Assembly (NCBI RefSeq): GCF_004027225.2
Contig: NC_044277.2
Span: forward strand, 85,820,283 to 85,884,282
Direction of reading: 5' to 3'
Source: Strigops habroptila
Lineage: Eukaryota > Chordata > Aves > Psittaciformes > Psittacidae
Length of the DNA stretch: 64,000 nt
In this document: positions 39,401 to 51,400 of the stretch, one piece after another
Position numbering within the stretch: position 1 is the stretch's first letter
Layout: every line of letters starts with the position of its first letter
Translations under genes and position numbers: made by a program
Notes under the pieces: model-generated
What the model saw: the letters and a program-made list of their open reading frames with translations, nothing else
Databases searched by the model: none
What the model was told of the DNA's origin: nothing

Positions 39401-42400
39401 GTGGGCACAAAAGCAGGACACAGAGACAAAAAACCCAGATCTCTCTTCCACTTGGTAGTAACTGAGCATGCAGAGGATGGGGAGAGAACACGCCATGCCC
39501 TTCCCAGCCTATCTCTGTTTAGAAGCCATGTAGACTGCAGTGTTCCCTTCAAGGTTATTACAGATAAATTATTGGTGCCACTTAGTGCGTAAATTCAGTA
39601 TTTGGCTGGAGCTCTGTTCTGAAGCCCCTGGTACAAAGAACGGGAGCTCCTGGTGAAGCCCTCCTACCTAGTGCCAGGAGACTGGGGTGCATGCAGGGCA
39701 AGGGTATGATGGACCTCCCGGTGCCAGTGACCTTTGTGTCTCTGGAGCAGGCAGCACCTCTTGACGATGAAGATATCTGTTTTCCTCCTGCACTGCTGTA
39801 ACCGTTCATCTCAGCACCACAGTAGTAGAGCTGGATGGACACTACAGCTTCGTTATCTTGCCACTGCTATCCTGATACTGGCAGTGCTGTTTTCCTCCCT
39901 CAAGGATGGGGCATAACAGGTAAAGGATTTGATCAGGGAAACTCCAGAGATGGCCCTAGTGCTCTCTCTGCCTCCTTTTTCCTTAAGGTTCGTCGAGATT
40001 CAGCCAGAAGCATATTACGATGGTCTGAACACTAAAGGGCATCCGAAGAAGTATTTTGGAGAACAGGTTATAAGGGAGCAGCCAGATCCCACCAAAATGC
40101 AAGACACAAGGCAGCTTAATCACAACTCTGCCTGAGACAAGTTTATGCACCATCCTGATCTCCACGTCTTAATTACAGCTCTGAGTGGATCTTATCAAGA
40201 GCTTCACAGTGGTAGGACTATAAAGCACTGTAGAGTGTTATCATGCCTGTTATTAAACGGGGACCCTGAGGCATATCCAGCTATTGTCACTCGTCTGGTG
40301 TCAGCCAGCAAAGGCAGAGGAAGCAGAATTTTGTCCCTTTCCCTGCAGCAATGTAAGTGATTTAAGGAAAAAAGCTTGCTAAGTTCACACTGCACATTTG
40401 ACCCTCCTTGACAGGTTCTCTTCTGGTTGACGCGGCCAATTCCTTATCTATGTGTCTTTCAAACAGAGACAAGGAGAAAATTAAAGAGGCATAAAAACAC
40501 CAAACTGACTGACATGCACATAAGTAAATAGCTGTTAGTGTTTTGGGCTGCTGTATAATCTCACCACTCACTGCCTTTCCCTGTGGAAATAACCTTATCT
40601 GTAAAATACATTCACAAAGTAGATAGCTTGGAAGAAAAGGCCATGGATCAAGGACTCTGGCTACTCAGCTGTAATATTTTTTTTTTTTAGCTGTAATACT
40701 TTTGCAAAGTTATTAAAGAGGCATAGAATTTGGAGAATAAAAAAAGGGTATCCTCTTCCTTCCACCCTTTCTCCCTCCCACCCATACGACCTACATTCCT
40801 GGGAAATTCAATGGAGTCAGGGCAGACTCCTGAATTGCTGTGACATTGCTGAATGCATAATCCAGAACACAAAAGCACAACCTTTGTGCTGTGAAAGACA
40901 GCAGTGAATACATAAAATGGTATAAAACCCTGTCTATACAAAGACATCCTATGGGAAATTCTCCAGTGAAGATCATCTGCCTGATTTCTACTATTGCCCA
41001 GGATAAAAAGTGCTCCCCTTCAGAAAAACTTTGAGCCTCTGCTAAGATAGATCTGGGTGCAAAAAGAAAGATGACTTTATCTGCAATAAAGGCAGACCAC
41101 TCACACTAGTGAGTGCTGTAGGAGAGGCAGACTTGCAGAACACCTTTATGCACCAAAAGCATTTAACACCGCATGTTGCAACATCTCCTTTCCACTGAAG
41201 CACCCCAATAGCTGGCTTGATTTACCTGCCTTGTGGAGGCAGGGATTGCCTGCACTTATGTCCTTCTCTGCACTCCTGGAATTTCTCTTTTGATATCAAG
41301 GTGTAGACTCATATGATTGCTGCTTGTACAAACCCAGCTAGCGGACCCAGAGGAGGGCCATGAAGATGATCAGAGGGCTGGAGCACTCTTCCTATGAAGA
41401 CAGGCTGAAGGAGCTGCGCTTTTTCAGCCTGGGGAAGAGGAGGCTCAGGGGAGACCTTATAGCAGCCTTCCAGTACCTAAAGGGACCCTACAAGAAATCT
41501 CGAGAGGGACTCTTTACAAGGCTATGTAGTGACAGGACAAGAGGAAAGAGGGTAGATTTAGATTAGATATATGGAAGAAGTTCTTCACTATGAGGGTGGT
41601 GCGACACAGGAACAGGTTGCCCAGAGAAGCTGTGGCTGCCCCATCCTGGCAGTGATCAAGGCCAGGTTGGATGGGGCTTTGAGCAACGTGGTCTAGTGGA
41701 AGGTGTCCCTGCCCATGGCAGGGGGTTGGAACTAGACGAGCTTTAAGGTCCCTTCCAAGCCAAAGTGTTCTGTGATTCTGTGATTTAAGACCATACCACG
41801 CTGCAAACAAACTCAATTCATATTGTGCCCAGCCTGCTGATAATCACCACGATGGGACACAAGGTGGAGCCATCGGAAACAAAGCCTGTCTACAGAAAGG
41901 CATTTAACTTAGGCAGACTGACTGCAGTGACATTAAAAAGCAACCCCAAAATTGCTGCGAGGTCTCCAATTATGGGGGATTTCCCCTCCCACAGAATGCA
42001 TTAATTTGCACAGCCAGTTATCAATTAAATGAGGATAATTTCATCTCCAACCTCTGAAGAGGGGGGCTCCAATGTCTCACCTGATTACTGTGGGTGTGAT
42101 TTCAGCACAGAAGAACACGCTGAGGCTTCCAACAGCATGCGAAGAAAACATACCCACGATGGAAAACGCGGTAGAGAATTTGTCTTTGACGCTGTCACTC
42201 ATACCTGCCAAGACAAGTGTGTTCACAAAAAGCAAGAATGAGGCCAAACTTCCAAGGAAGAAAACAAGAAAGCAGGTTTGTGTTACTCATTCTCCCTAGA
42301 CAAGAATTTGAGTCATTTTTGTAATACTAATTTAAAACTGGTATTTATAAAATCCATTCCTCAAGCACCCAAGACACAAACAAAGGTGAAAAAAATCATA

Positions 42401-45400
42401 ATGACATGCCAAAAATGGCAGCGATCTCTGAATTATTTATGCCCAGACACCACAAATGGTAAAACCCAAGAAAAAACACATCTTTGGGCAGTCTTTTAGG
42501 CACCAGCCACTTCCCTCCCACGTTTGACAGACAAGAGGAGGCAGGCAGCACTCATCAAGCTGCCAAACATCTGGTACAGCTCAGTGGCTTGGGCACTGGT
42601 GAGGCTCACAGGACAAGGAAGGAAAGAAACGGAAGTGCTCCCATTTCCATGCTAAGCCCCTGCATGTGATCAGCCTGCAAACTCTGTCATAACCCCCAGC
42701 TTGACAGCCTTTGTCTGACAATGCTGGGTGAGAAAAACTGATGGCAAGGATGGTGCACTCCGCCAAGGCACTGCATCCAACAAAGGCTGTTTGCTCAATC
42801 ATTTCATGGCTGGATGGCAGCAAGGTTTCTGGAGTAATCAGTGTCTATCAAGCATAGGAAGAAACCCAAGTAAACCTAAACAAAGCTAAAGGAAACTGTC
42901 TCCTGGTGCAATGCACCCCAAGTCGGGGGGACAAAGCAAATACTTTGCAGGTAAGGATGTGACCACTGCACCTTGCAAACTACGGGTCTCTGAGGCTCCC
43001 TGGCAACTCTTCCATAGCAGGTGAGGCTGCACCACTCACCCCACAGGGAGTCGTGACTGCTCAGCAGAACAGACCTTGGTAAAGCTGGGCAAAGACAAGT
43101 CCGTTAAATCAAATACAAAAGGGTAAATTTTTTTCCCCTGTAGCATGTCACTGCTTTGCTATTGCAGTACTTCAGGCTGGGATAAGGTGCCTGGGGAAGT
43201 ATTTTCTAAGGTGGCCGGTGCCGAAGTCCCCTTATCAGAAGGGACTTTGGCATCTCAGACCTTTCTGGAAAAGACTGAACTGGGAATGTTGCTTCTAGAC
43301 AGAGACTTTCTCAGAAAGCCTTGCCATATATCTAAAAATAAACCTTGGGGAACTCCTGCACCCTCTCTTGACCTGAGGAGGTGAGTCAAACTATGTTCAG
43401 GGGATGCCACACTGAGAGACTGCATATAAAAAACCAGGCCTGCCTACAAAGTGGGGTCCCAAAGCACTGTGTAGAAGTGAGCTTTCCCCCTGCACCCTGC
43501 TGCGGTGGCAGCTCCGCTCTGGGTACTTTGACCCCAGTCTTTCGGATCTACCCACTCCCAGGGAAGTGCTCCCTGCATGTTGCAGGCTTGTCTGCAAACC
43601 ATACCTGAGTCTGGAAGTTGACTGTATTTTCCAATCACTGGATCCAAGACCGCAGAAGTTAGAGTAAGATAAAAATAAGAGAGAAAGGGAGAGAAAACAA
43701 GAACATACTGCTGTTATATATTTATTTATCCAAAGGAAAAAAAAAGGTAAATCCCACATGCCACCCTAGCTCCCCTAACACTTCTTTCCCATGCCAATAC
43801 TGGCACACCTTCCTGTGGCCAGCAGATGAGGACATACCATTTCCAGGCCCCTTTCAGCTGCAGGACAACATGCTAATGAGACAGTGATAACAAATGCAGC
43901 AGTAAAGCATTTTTAAGAGTCCCAGAATTACCACTGGGATTAACACAAAGGCCTTTTTGTTGTTAACAAGGGGGAGAAGCAAAACTGCCCTCCTGCTGCA
44001 GCCCCAAGGGAATGGCAAACAGAGGCTTTAGTTAGAGAGCAAAACGCTGGGTATCAGCACTGTCACACTGGTGGGAGACCTACTCCTTGCCAAAATGTAG
44101 AGCTGGTGGTCCATGTGTCATGCTAGCCACCAGCTGTCACGCATCCGAACCACAAAGGAGCACATGGCAGTACTGGGCAGGAAGGGGAAGGGCAGCAGCA
44201 CAAGGTGGGCACATTTCTGCTGGTGATCTCCCACCAGGCTCCTGTGACATCCTGGGGTCTGGAGGAAGGGCCGAATAGGGCAAGCCTCGAGGTCTGCTGC
44301 TGATGGAGAATACCCCTCTCCTTCTCTCACCCTCCTCAAATTCTGATTTAGTTTGTCAATTACACCCAAATTATGCTAAGCTAAACCACACAGGAGGCTG
44401 TAACAGATTTCATAACCAGCAGGGTCACTGCTTCTCTCCAAACACCATCTAGCTCTTCTGGGGAAGGAGGGGCATGGTGTAGGGTGGGGAAGATGAGCTG
44501 CTCTGAAGTTCAAGGCTGCGTTTCCCTCCTCACAAACGAAGGGGCAAGGACAGAGTCAGGAAGGCTCATGGGTGCACAGCATTGAGAGAAGTCTAGCTGT
44601 CAGTGTAGCAGAACACACCTAGAACCGATGGCTGCTCTTAGTTTTAGCAACTTTGCTCACAAAACCACCTAATCCCACTATAGAAAAGGTTGTAATGACT
44701 CCTACAGGATGTTCCTCTCCACCTCCCCTTTCTGGTTGTTGAAAAACTGCAACCAGATTTTCATGGCCTATTGGGTCTGACACGCTTTCTCCCCACTAAA
44801 CAACTGCATGTTTATTACCCCAAACAGCCTCAACAAACATCTGACATCCTTAAAAAAAAGAAAGATTAGACCAATTGAGTGTAGAGAGACCCTGATAGTC
44901 ACCACCACAAGAATGTGGAGTTCTGGGAGGTCACACACACACACACAGTGTGTGTCTGCATGCCAGTGGTCACAGTCTGTCAGTGGGCTGGGGATGAGGT
45001 GGGGCCCCACTCTCAGCTGGGACTGCCGAACATGGTAAACATGTCCTCAAAGGGAATGTAAACATCTGTGCTAATGCAGGAGCAAAACACCATGCCATTT
45101 TGGAGTTTCCTCCATGTCATGAAAGAGGTTCCCTGTTTCCCTCCCATACTGCCACAAATAGAGTGTTCGCTTAAGGTTAACTTAGTGAATGCCTTCAGGA
45201 AACATGTTCTGTAAATATGGAGAACTTTTGCTGGCTCGGGGCTGCCTTCAGCATGTGGGAATGAAATCTTTCCATCCTCACTGCAAAAACCTCTTTGTCA
45301 TTAAAGCCCTTAATTATTTCTAAACTTAGAAATGAAAAACAGCAACCACCAGTGTTCTGGTGCTTGTCTCATACCCAATTTGTCCAAAGCATGTCTCAAC

Positions 45401-48400
45401 CCTCTTCCCCCTCCCTTGGGGTGAGGTTTCATAGGACCGGCGTCTAATGGTTGGTGACTGTGAGAGTGGCAAAGCACATCCCACCTTCCCTCTGCTTCAA
45501 CACCTCTCTGATCCATCAAGTTCAACTTCCTCAACCAACAGAAAATTAAGACAAAGAAATAAAATTAGAAGAAAGGGAATACTTCTGTAGCAGTTTCAGT
45601 AGCTGAACCAGCTCAAAAGGGCCAGAGAAAGGTCACGGCCTACAAAGGAGGAGGTGGGACACTCTTGATTTTTGGCAGGAACCCATTTGAAAAGCTGTGA
45701 AAACTCACAAAATCATATGTATATGTTCAAATGGACTATATGTACACACTGTGTTAAAAGCAGGGTCTTTCAGCTGCACGTTTCCATGCTACCTGTTACA
45801 TCACTTGCACGTAGCAAGATGCTCAGAGCAGGCAGATGATACACACCTACTGCTTTAACTGCCATTTAGTTCAGCAGCCATTTGAGAAGTAGACTCAAGT
45901 GAGAAAGTTTTCCATTCCCAATACCTACCAGAGGCTATTTAATTGAAATAAAATTAAAAGCATCTTCTTTGTTTGTTTGTTTTTGACAGCCCTAGAAGCA
46001 GCACCAATGTTCAATGAGCTTCACAGGGACTCATCCAGAACACAATGCCTTCAAGCAAATTCTTAAACTAAGCACGTGTACAGCACATCAAGTCTGAGAA
46101 AGGCAAAAGAAGTGTTAATATTTCCTGGTCACTTATTTGCACATCAAAATCACATGGTCCTGAAAAGCTCTTGTCTCCAACTTACAGTTGAGAAGGCCCA
46201 GCTGCAGGAGCGATGCCAGGGCTGTGAGGATCATGAAAAGCAGGAGTCCTCCTCTTCTCCCCAGAAACCCAACCACCGGGCACATGGCCAGGCAGGATGC
46301 CAGTGCAATCCCAGCCATGGTGTAGTAGTCCGCATAGAAGTTGTGGGTAATTGTCATCTTTGCTTCATGCCCCATCATGCTTTTCGCAAAACAGTGGTGT
46401 ATGCCATAACCGGTCAGCCTAGGGGAAACAGGAGAGGGCAAGAGGAGATCATTGTTGAGAAGGCAGCCACGCACTGCAATGGAATTCAAGGCAGGAACAT
46501 GTTAATGCAGGAAGAATTTCTTCTGCTGCAGGAGTACAACACCTAGTGCAAAAAGACTCATCTCAGACTTCTAGGTGCTGCTGTGAAAATAAGCAATGAT
46601 CAAAAGAAGCAAAAAGAAAAATCTCTATTCAACCATACATTTGCAACCTACTGGCTTTATTCATACAGCTGTTGCTTGTGGTATGACTGGGGTACAAGCA
46701 TCTTTACAAGGACTCCTAGTGTGTGATTGATTTTCCCTGTGTATTTGAGAACTCCCCTCTTGCAAAGACATCTCTGTTCTCAGTGCATCTGCTGACAGCC
46801 ATAGAGATAGAGCTGCTGCGATGAAGCAGCGTGTGTGCTTAAACAGCAAAATACTGTGCAATACAGCTGTGTCTTGAAGAAGACCTGCCTGCTGCATTTG
46901 GTCGTACTGAAGATTACATCTCACTTCCCAAGCCAACTGTTACAACTGAAGACCCCTTAGAAACGCCTTATTTGAAGCCACATGTGCTGCAATGATTATT
47001 ACAATTATGAAATGATAAGCCCTAATTCAGTCTACACATTTACACTACCCTTCACAGCCATGTGTCTCCCCTTCTTTTAAAAGTTTCTTTGTGATGCCAG
47101 TGATCAGCACCTTGCCACTCCATTTCACTCCTCTTTCTCCTATCCCTCTCAAAAAAAAGGGAAGAAAAAAAGGAAGGAAGAGCAGGGGGCTGGAGGTACA
47201 CAAGTCAGATGAGAAGCTCCAGCATCACCCCTGAAGTGGTGCAAAACTGCAGCTGTGGGAAGCCAGTGCTCTGAACCACCCTCACCGCAGCACAGATACG
47301 CCCTGCTGGGAAGGGCCTCCTGTCCCTGGCATCTAGACCAGACAAACCTCATGTCACAAATTAATTGTGCCTGACAGAGAGGCAGGCACAGATCCAGATC
47401 TCCAAAAAATGAATGGCAGGTCCATTACACTGATACACCTCTATCCTCCTGAAGGTCAGGAATTTGAAGCTCTGTCAGTGTCAACTGGATATTAATACAA
47501 GCATAGAAACAGTTGGGGGAATATGCCGTTGCTGAGTGCATGACAGTGATGATCTTGTGAATCAATGCTATAGTTCAAAAATACATCCCCAATACAAAAC
47601 ACCTTCTGCCTGATAAAAACCTAGCTATAGTTGCTGTTACACAAGAATGTAAGTAGCTTTGGATATCTAGATTATAACTGCCTCCTCACATAAGAGAAAT
47701 ATTAAACAGCAAAAAAGTATTCATAAGAGGGCAGAGTTAACTAGGGTATATCTTCTTTCTTTCTCTTCTGGGCATGCAAACACACTTGCTGAAGTTGTTA
47801 TTTAGGCCACGACCTGTAAACTAAATTGATGTATCATTTGGACTTTGCTTTCCAGCCTGCTTCCCCAGGAATTACTCTATTATCTTAACTTGTTGAACAG
47901 CTCGGAACAGTTGCTTTTAAAACTAAATACATTTATCTCCCTTGATGTCTTATCATTCCCTGTAAATGGTACCTTCTCCACGTTCCACACTACCAAAATT
48001 TACCACAGCCCCATGTAACAGGAAGAACAGAATTAACATTAAATAGGTTTTTTTCCATCCCCTAAAAACAAACACGAAAGCTACTTCCTAAAACACACAT
48101 CAGCTTCATGCTTTACTTGGATGGCAAATAGCCTCTGTGTGCTATTGCTAGAAGTTGGGCTGCCTAGTTCTGGCTTAGGGGATTTCCAAATGTGCACAAT
48201 TGAAAAGGGTGAGGGAGAAGGGGAGGATTCCCCACATACACATATTGCACAAACACAGTTAACACTGGCTACAGCTCAGCCTAAGAGGAAACCACTGTTT
48301 CAGAACAGAGGGAGTCACCCACTGGTAGGTGGCAGAGACACACAAAAATCATAAAACCAGAGCTGGTTTTGCAACCAATAATGCTGGAGGCTGAGCTCTG

Positions 48401-51400
48401 AAGCCCATGTGCCCCTGGGTGACTACCTGCCCAGCACAAGGGCTGTCCCCTCGAGGTTATGACTGATCCATGAGCCTGTTTAACAGGAGTGAAGGCTGCA
48501 GAGTTGGGCCCTGAAGTGAGGAAGAAAAAGCCACAAGAGAGCTACGTACTTCTAAATGGAGCAGAGGATGGGGGATTTGCAGGCTTGTCCCCACCTCCCA
48601 CTTGGAAAAAGTAATCATGAAAGGTATTCAAATAGGCATTTTATAAGATTGAACAATTAGAAAATCCACTGCCACTGCCCTCCCAGAAAGTTTGGTTTGG
48701 TTAGACGCTAAATTTGCAGCCCATCTGTTTCCTCTTTACAAGGTGCTCAGTTCTGGACAGAAGGTCTCAGAGCCTGTAACTTGCAAAACCCTCAGGTAGG
48801 TGCCTGGTTTTGCCTATGTAAGCATGTCAAAGCCGAAGCCTCAGGACACAGGCATCATGTTGTTCTGTGTGAGACCACACATATTCTCCCTGCATGCCCT
48901 GCACAAGATTTGTAATCTGCTTCTGAAGACCTATCAAGGACAGCTTTTATTCAAGGGAGCAGACTGATATTTACTGGCAAGAAACATCTTCCTCTGCAAC
49001 ACAGCTCTTTCAGATGTAAACAACTTGAACTTGTGCCCCTGGGGCATTAATGATTTCAAAAATCCCACCACCCAGGATGGCAGCAGCAGCAGATGTCTAT
49101 GTGCGTGAGCATTTACCAGCACGTGGCCATGTGAGACCACCGGTGATAGCAATGCGCTTGCAGCATGACATCTGAGAAGACGCATGATGCTGCTGTCCAA
49201 AACAATCGATGAGTTCCTCCACATTTGCTGTAAAAAGGAACTTGTATCAGCTGGTGTTTCTCCAGGATCTTTATCAGAGACACTAGCAAAGGGTCCCACG
49301 CTACGAAACAGAGGAGCTCCCCCATCATTTTCCATTACTGCTTCCAGTTCACCAACCACAGAACTATTCAGAGACTGGACTTACGAGTTCACACACAATA
49401 CTACGATGTTTTTCCACAGGTTTCTTGTTCCCACCACTTTTACAATGCAGACTTTCTTCGGTCTCCTGGTGATCTCCTTTTCCAGCTCTGAAACAAACCA
49501 AATAAAAATTATTCTATCACTGGGGAGAACAAGAAGCTTTGCTCATGAACTACAGGTATTCTGAGGGATGCTCTGGAGAGCAGGACACTGTCGATAACGC
49601 TAACAGGAGCTATAAAAATGCTGAACAACCTGCCTAAAGTCCACCTCAGCTTCCTTCTTTTCTCCTAGGCTTCCCTTAACCTTCTTGGGGCTGAAGAACT
49701 GCCCAAGAATTCCTTCACACCCCAAACCTTCTCCCAGTTTAAAAGGTGTATGTAAAATGGGGGCAGTACACAGATTGATCCCAGCAAACATGAGACAACA
49801 TTTCCTGAAGAACTTCAGGATTCTGTTCGTTTTTACCCCCCACCACAGGCAGGACTGTGCTTGCGCAGTTACAAGACCTGCTGCTGTTCTGCAATGTACA
49901 CCTGAAAAGCCATGGAAAGGACGGGAGCTCAAACACATTTTTTGTGGGAATCTTTTGAGGTTTGTTCAAATCTGGGTTTCAGAAAGAAGTGGCTAGGACA
50001 CTATGTCAGCTCATTCTTTTCCCTTCCCCCCCATTTCAAAGAATTCAAATTGTTCTGATGGATGGCCTAAAGAGAAGACATTTGCTTAAAGAAAAATCCT
50101 TCGGCATCATCAGCTGTGATGTCGTTGCATTTCAGAACTAAAGCCTCACCATATCCTTAAAGCTCTGGGCAGCTCCAAGATTACATTTCTTTGCAATGCT
50201 ATTTAACACACAAGCCTTGCAAATATTGCATCTGATATTCTTGTTGGTAAGGGACAACAATGAAGAGCACTACTTACGTCCCAAATATCATTAGGTTAGA
50301 GCTTGAACACCGACCCAAGCACGCCAACAAAATTACTGTTTCCCAACTACTGGACCAGTGACACAGCTGGGCACAAAGTCCAGTAAAAACAGAAGAAGCC
50401 GTAGCTATAAAGAAGCATCACAAAACTATAAAGAAGCACTCTAGTACAGACTAGGACTGTTTTTTAGGGCAAAGACTTGTACTGCTGCTTTCTAGACTGA
50501 CTGTGTTTAAAGGCAGCAGCATGGCCCTGTTCTGAACCATGCATCCGTTCCCTTCATGCATACACAATTAGCACAGTGTCCTCAGTTGTCCGCACTGGCC
50601 TGCCCCAACCTCTGCCTTACTTCACTGAATAGCAACCTCTAAGTGATGCAAGACAGGGAAAAATAAAAGCAAGCAGCAGGGTGTGTGTGGGAGAAATAAG
50701 ATAAATCACCCAAATGTACGAACTAAACAAAAGACATGTTTGTCTGCTGTGATTTGAAAATTGTATCATAAAAAAATAATAAAATAAAGAAACACTATTT
50801 ATATGTAAATAGTTGAGCTATTCACTGCTCATAGATCACTCCTGGTCTTCTATCTAGAGTAACTACAGGGAATACTTTTGAGAAAAGCGGCAAAAGGTAT
50901 TTTACATTAATGTACTTGAGCAGAACATTGCTGTACTACTTTCCTTGCTACCTGATAATAGCCATTTCTTCCAAAAATCTACACAGCATGAAGCTCACAA
51001 AAGCATAAAGGAGGTGGAGCAAAAGAGGAAATTGGTCAAATCAATATATATACTACAGGAGCACTCAGCAGGCTCAGCAATGGATCAGGGCTACCTGAAG
51101 AAAATAAGCAACAAAAAAGGATGGTTCCTAATCTGAATGAGCAAGGTCAAAATGACTTTTGTAGCAAGATTCTGGGAAGGAGTAAGTGGGAATAAAACAA
51201 TTCAGAACAACTGAAACAGTTAGATAGAGCATAGTCATAAAGCCTGTAACTGAGCCCAAGCCAAACCTTCTACATCAAAAGCTCTAGAAGCACACAGGGT
51301 TTTGAAAGGCTGTTAAAGACTGTTTACTACTTCAACTGAAGGGCAACAATGAAAATCAGCACCGAAACACCACATGTTGCACAAATTTCATGTGGACATA

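Larger units (their letters stand above)
36463..42080 (-). other. SLC22A23: SLC22A23 intron before the terminal exon
   Basis: 5618 nt with GTGAGA donor. It contains a CR1 fragment at 41345-41786, a possible ancient MIR-like remnant near 40225-40335, an 18-bp tandem duplication at 37026-37061 and a T19 run at 38558-38576. No further exon is recognised. Confidence 0.85.

Noticed and set aside
41360-41566. 68-codon frame [20 protein letters not shown]...
   Set aside because: It is a translation of CR1 3' sequence, which is non-coding in the intact element.
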